Shown here: one piece after another, positions 26,260-35,162 of the stretch
How the letters are laid out: every line of letters begins with the position of its first letter
How positions within the stretch are numbered: the first letter of the stretch is position 1
Source: Desulfovibrio sp.
GTDB taxonomy: Bacteria; Desulfobacterota; Desulfovibrionia; Desulfovibrionales; Desulfovibrionaceae
Length of the DNA stretch: 64,000 nucleotides
Reading direction: 5' to 3'
Assembly (NCBI GenBank): GCA_016208105.1
Contig: JACQYS010000017.1
Span: 124,001 to 188,000 of the forward strand
Position numbers and translations under genes: made by a program
The notes under the pieces: model-generated
The model's input: only the letters and a program-made list of their open reading frames with translations
What the model was told of the DNA's origin: nothing
The model's database searches: none

Positions 26260-28329
26260 TTACAACTGCCCAGGCTCACACCCACACACGCCCATATACG
26301 TCACCCTATCCGCGTACTCGGCCTTCTTGCCCTTGTTCCAGCGAGACACCGGGCGATAGTACCCCACGATCCTGGTGAACACCTCGGAGTCCTCCCCGCA
26401 GGTGGTGCACTCGTGATGTTCGCCGGACATGTACCCGTGCTCCTTGCACACGCTAAACGTAGGCGTGATGGACAGGTACGGGATCTTGGTCATGCGGAAG
26501 GCCTTGACGATGAAGTTCTTGAGCGACTCGGTGTCGGCCACGGCCTCGCCCAAAAACGTGTGGAACACCGTGCCGCCCGTGTACAGGGGCTGGAGTTTGT
26601 TCTGGTGCTCCAGGGCGGCGATCACGTCTTCGCATTGGCCCACGGGCAGGTTGGTGGAGTTGGTGTAGTACGGGGTGCCGTTGCCCGAGGCCTGGATGTC
26701 CGCGTAGAGATTCTTGTCGATCTTGGCCAGGCGGTAGCTGGTGCCCTCGGCCGGGGTGGCCTCCAGGTTGTAGAGGTTCCCGGTCTCTTCCTGGAAACGG
26801 CTGGTGATCTCGCGCAGGTGGTTGAGCGCCCGGGTCATGAGCCTGACGCCCGCCTCGGTCTCGATGCCCTTGCCCAGAATGTTCAGGCAGGCCTCGTGGC
26901 CGCCCACCAGGCCTATGGTGGAGAAATGGCCCTTGTAGCCGTGCTTCAGGTAGCGGCTGGAATAGGGGAACATGCCCCGGTCCAGGTGGCCCTGGATGAG
27001 CTTTCGTTTGAACTCCAGGGCGTCCTTGGCCAGGGTGGCGTATTCGCCAAGAAGATCCAGGAAGTCCTCCTCGCCATGGGACAGATAGGCCAGCTTTGGC
27101 AGGTTCAAGGTTACCACGCCGATGGAGCCGGTCAGGTCGCCAGCGCCGAAGAGCCCGCCCACCTTGTTGCGCAGCTCGCGCAGGTCCATCTGCAGGCGGC
27201 AGCACATGGAGCGCACGTCCTCGGGCGAGAGGTCGGAGTTGATGAAGTTCTGGAAGTAAGGAGCCCCGTACTTGGCCGTGAGATCCAAGAGGCTCTTGCC
27301 GATCTCGGAATCCCAGGGGAAGTCCTCGGTCACGTTGTAGGTGGGAATGGGGAAGGAGAATATCTGGCCGTAATAGTCGCCCTCGGCCATGACCTCCAGG
27401 AAGGCCTTGTTGAACATGTCCATCTCGGCCTGGAAGTCGCCGTAGTTGTCTTCCTGGAACTTGCCGCCGATGATGGCCGCCTCCTTGGCGATGTGCTTGG
27501 GGGGCGTGAGGTCGAAGCTCAGGTTGGTGAACGGGGTCTGGCCGCCCCAGCGCGAGGTGGTGTTCAAGTTGAACACGAACTTCTGCACGGCCTGGCGTAC
27601 CTGCATGTAGGAGAGGCCGTCGTGCCGGATGAAGGGGGCCAGATAGGTGTCCACGTTGTTGAAGGCCTGGGCCCCGGCCCATTCGTTCTGGAGGGTGCCC
27701 AGGAAGTTGACCATCTGGCCCAGGGCTGAATCGAAGTGCTTGGCCGGTCCGGCCGAGGACCGCCCCTCCAGGTTGAAGCCTTCAAGCAGGAGGTCGCGCA
27801 GGCTCCAGCCCGCGCAGTATCCGGCCAGACCGAAGGAAAGATCGTGGATGTGGAAGTAGCCGTGGTCGTGGGCGGCCCGGACTTCCTCGGGGTATTTCTC
27901 CAGGGCGTAGCGGGCCTGCACCGTGCCGGAGAGGTGCAGCATGAGCCCCTGGAAGGAATGGGCCATGTTGGCGTTCTCGGCCACGCGCCAGTCGGCCTTG
28001 GAGAGATAGTTGTCGATGGTCTCCGCGATGTCCAAGTACGCGGCCTTCTGTTCGCGCAGAGTGCGCCGTTTCTCGCGGTAGATGACAAAGCGCTTGGCCA
28101 CGTCGAAAAGGCGCGACTCCATGAGCACGCGCTCGACCATGTCCTGCACGTTCTCCTGGAGGGCGACGTCGCAATCGGCGAGCTTCTCCTCCACCTTGCG
28201 GGCCAGGCGTTTGGCCAGCAGAGGGTCCTGGACGCCGCTGGCTTTAAGGGCCTTCAGTATGGCAAGTGCGATCCGGTCCAGGGACCAGGTTTCCAGGCAG
28301 CCGTCGCGTTTCTGAATCTGCAGGGGCAT
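26260..28329 (-). CDS. nrdD: Anaerobic (class III) ribonucleoside-triphosphate reductase
   Basis: A 689-residue glycyl-radical enzyme that reduces NTPs to dNTPs without oxygen. Residues 1-90 form an ATP-cone allosteric domain (IQKRDGCLETWSLDRI). The core catalytic domain follows. Near the C-terminus a Cys/His segment (CKEHGYMSGEHHECTTCG) fits the zinc site, then FTRIVGYYRP holds the presumed radical Gly. It needs the NrdG activase encoded just upstream. AAGGAG lies seven bases before its ATG, inside the 3' end of nrdG, giving an 86-base overlap. The operon lies behind a cobalamin riboswitch. Confidence 0.95.
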   Translation of the reverse strand: MPLQIQKRDGCLETWSLDRIALAILKALKASGVQDPLLAKRLARKVEEKLADCDVALQENVQDMVERVLMESRLFDVAKRFVIYREKRRTLREQKAAYLDIAETIDNYLSKADWRVAENANMAHSFQGLMLHLSGTVQARYALEKYPEEVRAAHDHGYFHIHDLSFGLAGYCAGWSLRDLLLEGFNLEGRSSAGPAKHFDSALGQMVNFLGTLQNEWAGAQAFNNVDTYLAPFIRHDGLSYMQVRQAVQKFVFNLNTTSRWGGQTPFTNLSFDLTPPKHIAKEAAIIGGKFQEDNYGDFQAEMDMFNKAFLEVMAEGDYYGQIFSFPIPTYNVTEDFPWDSEIGKSLLDLTAKYGAPYFQNFINSDLSPEDVRSMCCRLQMDLRELRNKVGGLFGAGDLTGSIGVVTLNLPKLAYLSHGEEDFLDLLGEYATLAKDALEFKRKLIQGHLDRGMFPYSSRYLKHGYKGHFSTIGLVGGHEACLNILGKGIETEAGVRLMTRALNHLREITSRFQEETGNLYNLEATPAEGTSYRLAKIDKNLYADIQASGNGTPYYTNSTNLPVGQCEDVIAALEHQNKLQPLYTGGTVFHTFLGEAVADTESLKNFIVKAFRMTKIPYLSITPTFSVCKEHGYMSGEHHECTTCGEDSEVFTRIVGYYRPVSRWNKGKKAEYADRVTYMGVCGCEPGQL

Positions 28330-28990
28330 GGGGGGTCTCCTTGCCGTAAACGGGAGGTACGAAGGGTTGTTCTTTCAGGGTAAATCCCGCTGGCAGGTAC
28401 CCACCTGCCACGCGGACATCGTGCGGGGTGAGCCCCGGAACCACGGTGATGCGGAAATCAAATGAGCCGGGGTTAGTTGAGGCCAGATGAAATACGGCTT
28501 TCAGGCGATCCCGGGCGTCTGGCCCGGAAACCGCCTGGCCGGTCAGGCCCGGATACTTCTCCCAGGGGCCTTTCACGTCCACCGCGAACAGCGTCTGGGG
28601 GCACCTGGAAAGTATCCCGGCGACCACCTCGGGGCGCATGCCGTTGGTGTCCACCTTGACCGCGAGACCAAGCCCGAAGAGCGCCTCCACCAGGTCGGGC
28701 AGGCCAGGGTCCAGAGTGGGTTCGCCACCGCAGACCACCACCCCGTCCAGCCAGCGTCTACGCGCTGCCAGGCCTTTTAATACGGCTGTAAGCTCGAGTG
28801 CGGGGTGAAAGTTCGGGGTGAAGGCCAGGGAGGCGTTGTGGCAGGTGGGGCAGCGCAGGTTGCATCCGCCCACGTAGACGACTGATGTGTTCTTCCCCGG
28901 CCAGTCGCACAGCGACAGGGGGGTCACGGCCCTGATGCGGGCCTGAGCAGCTGTTCTATTATCCTGTGACGATGCGTTTTCCATGCTCAT
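28244..28990 (-). CDS. nrdG: Anaerobic ribonucleotide reductase activating protein (radical SAM)
   Basis: A radical SAM activase of about 248 residues that makes the glycyl radical on NrdD. The 4Fe-4S motif CNLRCPTC (CX3CX2C) follows LCDWPGKNTSVVYVGG, typical of the longer NrdG subgroup. VCGGEPTL and the VDTNG strand fit the core. The start is uncertain: ATG 28990, ATG 28984 (GGATGAG upstream) or a TTG at 29023 without Shine-Dalgarno. The C-terminal 30 residues are basic and overlap nrdD by 86 bases in another frame. Translation is probably coupled. Confidence 0.92.
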   Translation of the reverse strand: MSMENASSQDNRTAAQARIRAVTPLSLCDWPGKNTSVVYVGGCNLRCPTCHNASLAFTPNFHPALELTAVLKGLAARRRWLDGVVVCGGEPTLDPGLPDLVEALFGLGLAVKVDTNGMRPEVVAGILSRCPQTLFAVDVKGPWEKYPGLTGQAVSGPDARDRLKAVFHLASTNPGSFDFRITVVPGLTPHDVRVAGGYLPAGFTLKEQPFVPPVYGKETPHAPADSETRRLPGNLVPGPDRTCHTEGP

Positions 28991-29220
28991 CCGGAATTTC
29001 GTTTGCTCGTAGCAGATGCCCAACGTCTGTTGAAGCGAAATAAATCCACAACATATCGGCCGCTTGCAACGAGGCTAATGCGCCACTTCAAACCGGTTGC
29101 CGAATCGAAAAACAATGCACGCAAAAGAAAAACGCCAAGAGAATTGGTGGTGGTCTCCGGCCGCTTGAGCGGCTCGGACCGTAGCGGGAACCATGGCCCA
29201 TTCGCGGGGCCTGGCCGTTG
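28991..29220 (-). other. Leader between riboswitch and nrdG
   Basis: About 230 bases without a gene. It holds the presumed expression platform near 29160-29215 and a T-rich stretch (GTTTTTCTTTTGC, TTGTTTTTCG) between 29090 and 29140 on the minus strand. No clear Shine-Dalgarno precedes the possible nrdG starts. Confidence 0.5.
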
Positions 29221-29362
29221 CTCCCCAGGAACGTCTTCTGACTTCCGGCCGGGTGGTGCGCGGCGCCTTCCCGGGTTATTTACCCAGTGGCTTACCGCCC
29301 GTTTTGTGCCGGTTACAGCAGCGCGCCTGCGACGGATTTGCACCGTCTTCCGTTTTCCGGGG
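29221..29362 (-). promoter_or_regulatory. Cobalamin (B12) riboswitch upstream of nrdGD
   Basis: Read on the minus strand, conserved blocks occur in order: P1 arm CCCCGG, GGTGCAAATCC, GCTGCTGTAACCGG, AAGCCACTGGG, CCCGGGAAGGCG, then the B12-box region GAAGTCAGAAGAC, and the closing P1 arm CTGGGG. It lies about 230 bases before nrdG on the same strand. Downstream hairpins (GGCC-rich, and GCCGCTcaAGCGGC at 29162-29175) may form the expression platform. Known logic: B12 binding lowers expression of a B12-independent isozyme. A class II, B12-dependent reductase elsewhere is predicted. Confidence 0.88.
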
Positions 29363-29424
29363 CGTACGAATCGAAATTAAAAGGCATCCCAAACACTGTC
29401 AAGCTGCATTTTACAACTACTTGG

Positions 29425-30015
29425 CTACGCTGACTTTTTTTTCCAGGGTTTCTCTTCTCCGGCCAGAAGCCGGCGGATATTGGCCTCATGCTTCCAGATG
29501 ATCAACCCGGCAACCACCAGGCTCACCGGCACCAGTTGGAAGCTCGTAGCCCACCACACCGTAAACGGCAGACTGGCGGCCAGAAGGAGCGACCCAACGG
29601 ACACGAACCCCGAGATGGCTATTGCTGCGGCGCAGAGAAGCCCGGAAACGACGGTGGCCATGGGCGAGAGCGCCAGAAACGCGCCGATGGTGGTGGCCAC
29701 GCCCTTGCCCCCCTTGTAGTGCAGAAATACCGGGAACATGTGCCCGGACACGGCGGCCAAGGCAGCCAGGCCAGCGAACCAGCCATCACCCATCTGCCAG
29801 GCCACGGCTACGGGGGCGAAGCCCTTGAGCGCATCCAAGACCAGAGTGGCCACTCCAAGCTTCGTGCCGCACTGCCTGGCCACATTGGTGGCGCCGATGT
29901 TGCCGCTGCCGGCCTTGCGGGGGTCTATGTTGCAGGAGGCCTGGGCGATGAAGAGCCCGAATGGGAAGGACCCGGCCAGGTAGGCCAGCACGAGCCACAG
30001 AATCTTGGCGATCAC
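29425..30015 (-). CDS. plsY: Glycerol-3-phosphate acyltransferase PlsY
   Basis: A 196-residue integral membrane enzyme that acylates glycerol-3-phosphate from acyl-phosphate, the first step of phospholipid synthesis. The three cytoplasmic motifs are GSGNIGATN (residues 40-48), HYKGGKGVATTIG and the late HEANIRRLLAGEE. About five membrane helices are visible. GTG at 30015 has AAGGAG six bases upstream and starts VIAKILWLV; the longer frame from 30072 is not supported. PlsC lies at 54.9 kb, giving both steps to phosphatidate within this window. Confidence 0.93.
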   Translation of the reverse strand: MIAKILWLVLAYLAGSFPFGLFIAQASCNIDPRKAGSGNIGATNVARQCGTKLGVATLVLDALKGFAPVAVAWQMGDGWFAGLAALAAVSGHMFPVFLHYKGGKGVATTIGAFLALSPMATVVSGLLCAAAIAISGFVSVGSLLLAASLPFTVWWATSFQLVPVSLVVAGLIIWKHEANIRRLLAGEEKPWKKKSA

Positions 30016-30150
30016 GTCACTCTCCTTAATTTCTCTCTCCCAAAGAGTGCCAGAGCCGCCCCGCCTGGTCAACGCGCCTTACACAGTACGCCCAAGCGCA
30101 TCTGCCAGAATCGGCCATCCACGCGGCTCGCGGATGTGTCCGCCCAGTTG

Positions 30151-32265
30151 TTAGTCAGCCAGTGGCGGCCACTCCCCGGGGTCCGGCTTGTCTTCCATTT
30201 CGCGCGCCGAGAGCACCCTGAACTCGTTGGTCAGCGGGTCCACCTTGCCAAGCTTAAACCAAAAGCGCTGCCCCTCCTGAGTCTTGCCCCCAAGGGCCTC
30301 ACGCCCGCAGCGAACGTACATCTGAAGCTCCGTAAGACTGAGAACCGCAACGGGCCCGCACTCCTCGACAACAACGGCCTCGAACTCGCGCTCCCTGCAC
30401 TTGTCGCGCATATAGCACAGTTTCCAGTAACGCGGCCGGAACCTCTGGATTTGCCCCACCGCGTCAAGCCGGGCCGCGATTCCCGGGAGCTTGGCCACAA
30501 GCTCGTCGCGGGTAAATTTCGGCGAGCCCGAGGCAAGAAAGGACTCCACCTGCCCCAGGTTCACAAGGTCCGTGAGCCTGCGCAGCGGAGAGGTGATCGG
30601 CGAGTACGCCTCCGCCGCCAGGCTGGCGTGACGTCCGGGCCGGACTTCCAGGGTGGCGCCGGAGAGCTGTTTGACCACGCGGTGCATGTCCACCGGATTG
30701 GTCCACACCCCGGCATACCCGTGCGGTATGGCGATATCCTGCACGCGGTGCAGCAGGGCGACGTCATGAGCCTGGGCCCAGGCCGCCACGGACGTGTTGG
30801 CCAGGATCATGAGTTCGCTCACGGCCATCTGCGCGCCAGGGTATTCCGGCTCCTGTTCGATCCGGACCCGGACGTTTTCAGGTTGGCCCTCCAGACGAAT
30901 CTTGGGTTCGGGCCTGTCGATGACCACGGCTCCCCGCTGGATGCGCGCGTCCCTCAGCAGCTGAGCCAATGCATGGGCCGCCGTTATGCCCTGCGCTGCC
31001 GAACCGTCCTGGAGGGCTGTTTCCACGCCTTCGTAGGTGAGGTTTTGCGACACGCGCACCCAGGAGAGTCTGGGTGCAAAGTTCGTCACCGCGCCCACCT
31101 CGTCCAGAATCCAGTCCAGAATAAGGGCGGGGCGGTCCTCGCCGGCCTTCAGGCTGTAGAGATCGCAACCGAGGGACTCGGGGAGCATATGGCTCACGCC
31201 CTCGGGCAGGTACAGGCTCGAGGCCCTCTGCCAAACGGCCCTTCCCAGCCCGCTTTCGAAGTCCCAGGACAAGGTGGGCCTGGCCAGGGCCATGCTCACC
31301 CGCCAGCCGTATTCGGTCCGCTCCACATGGAAGGCGTCGTCGATGTCTCGGGTGGTGGGCGAATCCACGCTGACGTACTCGCCAGGTTCCGGCTGGCCCT
31401 TCTTGGCCTGAAAATCGGCCAGGAGCTGCGATATGCTCTCGCCATGTGCGGCGCTCCAGGCGTCGCCCGCGTCATATCCGGCCTGATCAAGCAGCGCGTT
31501 GTGGTGGGGGGGCACAATGCCCCACTCCATGGCGATTATAAGCGCCTGATGGGGATGCTCAGGCAGCCCCTTGCGCAAGCTCTGCCACAGAGGAGCCAGT
31601 TCCTGGCTTTCAGGATCGGCCAGCAGGCCCCGCAACAGTCCTTTCAGTTTCTCGGCGGCCTCCGGGTCCAGGTGCGCGGCAAGCCTGGCCACGTCCTTTC
31701 GCCTGCCAGAAGCCCAACCGGTCCAGAGTTCGTGAAAGAAATCCTGCCCGGCAGTCACCACCAATTCGCGTTCGCGGGCTGTCTCCTGCTCGGCCAGGCG
31801 GCGTTCCACCATGTCCGTAGCGTACACTTCGAAATTGGGGGGCTGAAACTTGAAATGGGTTTTAAGGCTCAAGAGCGCCCGGCCCATGGCCGCCACCTGG
31901 TCAACATCCGGATTCTCGAAGGCCAGACCGGCGAACCAGGCGGCCGAGGACTGGGTGACCTCCCCTTGGGCGAGTTCCCAGATTTCCAATGGATCAATGT
32001 TTCCGGCCAGTTCCTCGCGGCGCTTGGCGTGCTCGCGGAGTTTCTCAAGAACCGCTTCCTTGTTGAACTGGCCCTCGAAACGCGGCCCGGCCCAGGGGAG
32101 CAGTCGAGACGAAGCGAGCTTGGTCTCGCGTTTGTTCAGGGTGTACAGGCGAAGCTTCTCTCCAGAGGCTTCCTCAACCCATGCCATATGGGGCTCGTTG
32201 CCCTGCATGAACTCCACGATGCAGCCAGGTGTGGGCACGGTTTGAATGGACGGATGTTTGGTCAA
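30151..32265 (-). CDS. RNB-domain (RNase II family) ribonuclease
   Basis: A 3'-5' exoribonuclease-like protein of about 704 residues. The RNB core holds VDSPTTRDIDDAFHVE, the metal-binding Asp cluster, about halfway along. A helical N-terminal region of about 330 residues is unlike E. coli RNase II, and a C-terminal beta-rich domain (residues 630-690) may bind RNA. The start is unclear: the frame stays open through a family A repeat. I take TTG 32265, nine bases after the GGAGG that lies inside that repeat. It is 148 bases downstream of the DUF697-like gene. Confidence 0.82.
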   Translation of the reverse strand: MTKHPSIQTVPTPGCIVEFMQGNEPHMAWVEEASGEKLRLYTLNKRETKLASSRLLPWAGPRFEGQFNKEAVLEKLREHAKRREELAGNIDPLEIWELAQGEVTQSSAAWFAGLAFENPDVDQVAAMGRALLSLKTHFKFQPPNFEVYATDMVERRLAEQETARERELVVTAGQDFFHELWTGWASGRRKDVARLAAHLDPEAAEKLKGLLRGLLADPESQELAPLWQSLRKGLPEHPHQALIIAMEWGIVPPHHNALLDQAGYDAGDAWSAAHGESISQLLADFQAKKGQPEPGEYVSVDSPTTRDIDDAFHVERTEYGWRVSMALARPTLSWDFESGLGRAVWQRASSLYLPEGVSHMLPESLGCDLYSLKAGEDRPALILDWILDEVGAVTNFAPRLSWVRVSQNLTYEGVETALQDGSAAQGITAAHALAQLLRDARIQRGAVVIDRPEPKIRLEGQPENVRVRIEQEPEYPGAQMAVSELMILANTSVAAWAQAHDVALLHRVQDIAIPHGYAGVWTNPVDMHRVVKQLSGATLEVRPGRHASLAAEAYSPITSPLRRLTDLVNLGQVESFLASGSPKFTRDELVAKLPGIAARLDAVGQIQRFRPRYWKLCYMRDKCREREFEAVVVEECGPVAVLSLTELQMYVRCGREALGGKTQEGQRFWFKLGKVDPLTNEFRVLSAREMEDKPDPGEWPPLAD

Positions 32266-32272
32266 GAAAAGA

Positions 32273-32295
32273 TGCCTCCGGCGGCCGGGAAGAGC
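32273..32295 (-). repeat. Family A hairpin repeat (copy 5, partial)
   Basis: The core TGCCTCCGGCGGCC is kept but the following arm is degenerate (GGGAAGAGCG, with a weak partner CGCTCCCC near 32309). Its minus-strand GGAGG lies nine bases before the probable ribonuclease start. Confidence 0.6.
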
Positions 32296-32412
32296 GCCTC
32301 CAACAAGTCGCTCCCCGCCCTCCCTGCGAAATATGAGTTCATAGTGAGCCTGCTTCCACCAGAAAGTCGGTTGGACAATGCCGGATGCGGGTCGCGACCC
32401 GGCGCGAACCAA

Positions 32413-33609
32413 TCACGGTGTTTCAGGTTCGGCTTTCTTTTTCCCCTTGAACAGGGAAGCCACTTTATGGCCGGCCGAGGATATCGCGCCGACCGCCTTC
32501 TGTGCTCCGGCCACTGTCCCGTCCTTCATGGACCCGCAGGCGTCCACGGCCCGCCCGCGTGCGGCCTTGGCCCCAGTTGCGACGCTGCATCCGGCCGAGG
32601 ACACCGCTTCGGCGGTTTTCTGAACACCGGACTTGGCGCCATCAGCTACCGCCCCGCAAACATCCCCAACTCGTTCGGAAGCGCTCTTGGCGGCTCTGGC
32701 CGTTTTTGTCTTCAGCTTCTCAAGCGGGGCGGAAGCGACTTCGCACAGGGCGTTCTTCAATTCCTTGAACGAACCTGTGAACACATCCCTCGCAAAGGAC
32801 ACCGCTTCCTGAAAGGAGCTCTTCCTGAGGCCGTTGTCCAGGTCGTACCCCATGCTGATATAATTCTTCGTAAGAAGCCCCACACGGGATACCAGGATGC
32901 AATTCACGGCTCCGTGGAAAAAGGCGTTGGCAAACGAGGACGTTATCGAGGAAACGATGGGCACATGGCCGACGGCATGGGCCATCAACGGCTCAACCAG
33001 GGCATTTATCTGCGTTTTGATGTCGATCTCATCGATGCCGTACGACACGAACGACGAGCCGACGACATTCAGATATATCGAGTACATCTCCTTGAGCGAC
33101 GGGCGTTGATTGTAGATGTGCGACACCTTCCACACGAGAAACGCTGTACTGAGAAAAACCACAAGAGAGTCCAGTCTTCCATTCTGCGAGACTGCCGTGG
33201 AGAGAAAAACCTTTTTCGCCGCGCTCCGTATCTCTTCATTCGCCATGGCCTCGAGCACAGACAGTTTGATCTCGATGCTGTCCGATTCCCGGCACGTGCC
33301 GCTTTGCCGCAGCAGCTTGTTTTTTCGCAAGCGCCGGTCAAGTCTCTTCAGGTAGCGCGCCTTTTCTTCGGGCGTGGGATCAACGGGAGGAATGAGGGCT
33401 TCCGGGCGTATCACGAAAGCGCCCAACAGCCAGCAGAGACCAGCCAGAACAAGAAGAGACAAGGCATATTTGAGAAAGAGCCCGGCCCCGGGATGAAGTG
33501 ACGACACCAGGTCCGACATCACGACAATATTGTGGAACAGAAACACCACGAGAGAGAACACCAGGAAGATGGAGAAGGCTAAGAGCAGGATGTTTACGTT
33601 CTTTTTCAT
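32413..33609 (-). CDS. DUF697-like membrane protein with repetitive amphipathic tail
   Basis: A protein of about 398 residues. Two N-terminal membrane helices (ILLLAFSIFLVFSLVVFLF; ALSLLVLAGLCWLLGAFVI) are followed by a basic region (KARYLKRLDRRLRKNK) and a middle domain (IYNQRPSLKEMYSIYLNVVG...SYGIDEID) that resembles DUF697/YcjF proteins. From residue 300 the tail is low-complexity, rich in Ala, Lys, Gly and Ser. Two tandem units of about 38 residues share AGAQKA/SGVQKT and VSSAGC/ISSAGH, like LEA or apolipoprotein-type helices. Function unknown. ATG 33609 was chosen over GTG 33618. Confidence 0.65.
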   Translation of the reverse strand: MKKNVNILLLAFSIFLVFSLVVFLFHNIVVMSDLVSSLHPGAGLFLKYALSLLVLAGLCWLLGAFVIRPEALIPPVDPTPEEKARYLKRLDRRLRKNKLLRQSGTCRESDSIEIKLSVLEAMANEEIRSAAKKVFLSTAVSQNGRLDSLVVFLSTAFLVWKVSHIYNQRPSLKEMYSIYLNVVGSSFVSYGIDEIDIKTQINALVEPLMAHAVGHVPIVSSITSSFANAFFHGAVNCILVSRVGLLTKNYISMGYDLDNGLRKSSFQEAVSFARDVFTGSFKELKNALCEVASAPLEKLKTKTARAAKSASERVGDVCGAVADGAKSGVQKTAEAVSSAGCSVATGAKAARGRAVDACGSMKDGTVAGAQKAVGAISSAGHKVASLFKGKKKAEPETP

Positions 33610-33762
33610 AACCAGCACTCGGCTCGGGCATTCGGCAAACGGCTCTTATGACAGCACATCCGGAGCGGAAGCCGTACATTCCCCCATTACCGCCTGCGCA
33701 AAGAGTCCAAAACACCATTTGCACAGGCGGCAGACATATCGGAGGGAAACGCCCTAGGCTCC

Positions 33763-35040
33763 CTAATGCTTGAAGGAACGCTGACCCGTGAACACCATGG
33801 CCACGGACGGGACCGCCTCGTTGACGGCCTGCACCACCTCCCAGTCCCGGATGGAGCCGCCGGGCTGGGCGATCGCCGTCACTCCCTGGGCAATGGCCAG
33901 GTCTACGCCGTCGCGGAAGGGGAAGAACCCGTCGGAGACGAGCACCGAGCCGGGCAGTCCGCCCCTGTCGGCCTTGGTCTGGGCCTCGATGTCCGCCAGG
34001 GCCTTGGCCAAGGCATCGTCCGTGGCGGCCTTTTCGCGCAGCTCGTGAATGGAGAGCTTGTGGCGCTGGAAGGCCAGAAGGTCGGCATACTTGGTGTAGG
34101 CCTTGTAGATGGTGAGCTGCACCACGCCAACGCGGTCCTGCTCGCCGGTGCCGATGCCAACCGTGGCGCCGTTTCTCGCGAAGATGACCGAGTTCGAGGT
34201 GACGCCTGCCTCCACGGCCCAGGCGAAAAGGAGGTCGTCGGCCTCCTGGGGGCTGGGGCCACGGGCCACGAAGGCCTTGCCGTCCTTGGTCTCACCCTTG
34301 GCAGGAAGGAAATCGTCACCCGTGAGGATGCGGTTGCGGAAGGAGAACTGCACCACCATGCCGCCGTCCATAAGGGATTTCACGTCCAGGAAGGGCTCGC
34401 CCACAAAGGCCGTCAGGTCGCTTATGCCTGGGATGGCGATGATGCGCAGGTTCTTTTTTGTCTTTAAGATATCAAGGGCCTCGGGCTCGTAGTCCGGGGC
34501 GGCCACCACTTCGAAGTAGTTGGCCACGATCTGCTCGGCTGTGACCTTGTCCATGGTGCGATTGACCACGATGGCCCCGCCGAAGGCAGCGATGCGGTCG
34601 GACAGGTTGGCCCGCTCAAAGGCCACGGCCAGACCTTCGTTGGTCCAGGCAGCGCCGCAGGGGTTGTTGTGCTTGAGGATGACCGCTGCCGGCTTGGCCG
34701 AAAGGTACTGCAGAATGTTCAACCCGTTGTCCACATCCGTAAGGTTCGTCTTGCCGGGATGTTTTCCGGACTGGATCAGGTGTTTTTCCGTGAGCGCCGA
34801 GACCAGCCCGCGCTTTGGCCCCCTGAAGGTGACGCCGTCCAGCTCCAGGGAGTTTTCCGTGAGCTGGTACAGGGCGGCAGGCTGATCCGGATTTTCTCCG
34901 TAACGCAGCCCCTTGGCCTCTCCCTCTATTGTCCAGGTACGCTTTTTGAACTTCAGGGTTTTGTCGCCCAAGGTAATTGTCATATCTTCCGGGAAGGGGT
35001 CTCCCTGGATGGTGGTGTACATTTTTTTGAGATCACTCAT
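33763..35040 (-). CDS. purH: Stand-alone AICAR transformylase (PurH C-terminal domain)
   Basis: A 425-residue protein that formylates AICAR to FAICAR with 10-formyl-THF in purine synthesis. It matches only the transformylase half of the usual bifunctional PurH (about 520 residues): GLRYGENPDQPAALY at the start, catalytic KHNNPCGAA near residue 125, FGGAIVVNRT, and SDGFFPFRDGVD near the end. The N-terminal IMP cyclohydrolase (MGS-like) domain is absent. The start, with GGAG upstream, leaves no room for it. IMP cyclohydrolase must be encoded elsewhere. purA lies 1.8 kb away. Confidence 0.92.
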   Translation of the reverse strand: MSDLKKMYTTIQGDPFPEDMTITLGDKTLKFKKRTWTIEGEAKGLRYGENPDQPAALYQLTENSLELDGVTFRGPKRGLVSALTEKHLIQSGKHPGKTNLTDVDNGLNILQYLSAKPAAVILKHNNPCGAAWTNEGLAVAFERANLSDRIAAFGGAIVVNRTMDKVTAEQIVANYFEVVAAPDYEPEALDILKTKKNLRIIAIPGISDLTAFVGEPFLDVKSLMDGGMVVQFSFRNRILTGDDFLPAKGETKDGKAFVARGPSPQEADDLLFAWAVEAGVTSNSVIFARNGATVGIGTGEQDRVGVVQLTIYKAYTKYADLLAFQRHKLSIHELREKAATDDALAKALADIEAQTKADRGGLPGSVLVSDGFFPFRDGVDLAIAQGVTAIAQPGGSIRDWEVVQAVNEAVPSVAMVFTGQRSFKH

Positions 35041-35162
35041 GGTGTGTGCTCCAGTGTGCGTGATGGGAGGATACAGCTATCACAGGCGGCTTCCGGCGGC
35101 AAACGGGCATTGGCCGCGCTGGGAATTCATGGTAGACACGGGGTGTCGGATGCGGAGGAAAC

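Noticed and set aside
28244-28329. The nrdG/nrdD overlap as a frameshifted fusion
   Set aside because: Both frames have their own complete domains, and nrdD has a strong Shine-Dalgarno and begins with its ATP-cone, so two separate genes fit better.
29488-33501. A 1337-codon open frame on the plus strand across plsY, the RNB ribonuclease and the DUF697-like gene
   Set aside because: It is antisense to three genes with clear family motifs. Long antisense frames are common in GC-rich DNA, and its translation shows no family features.
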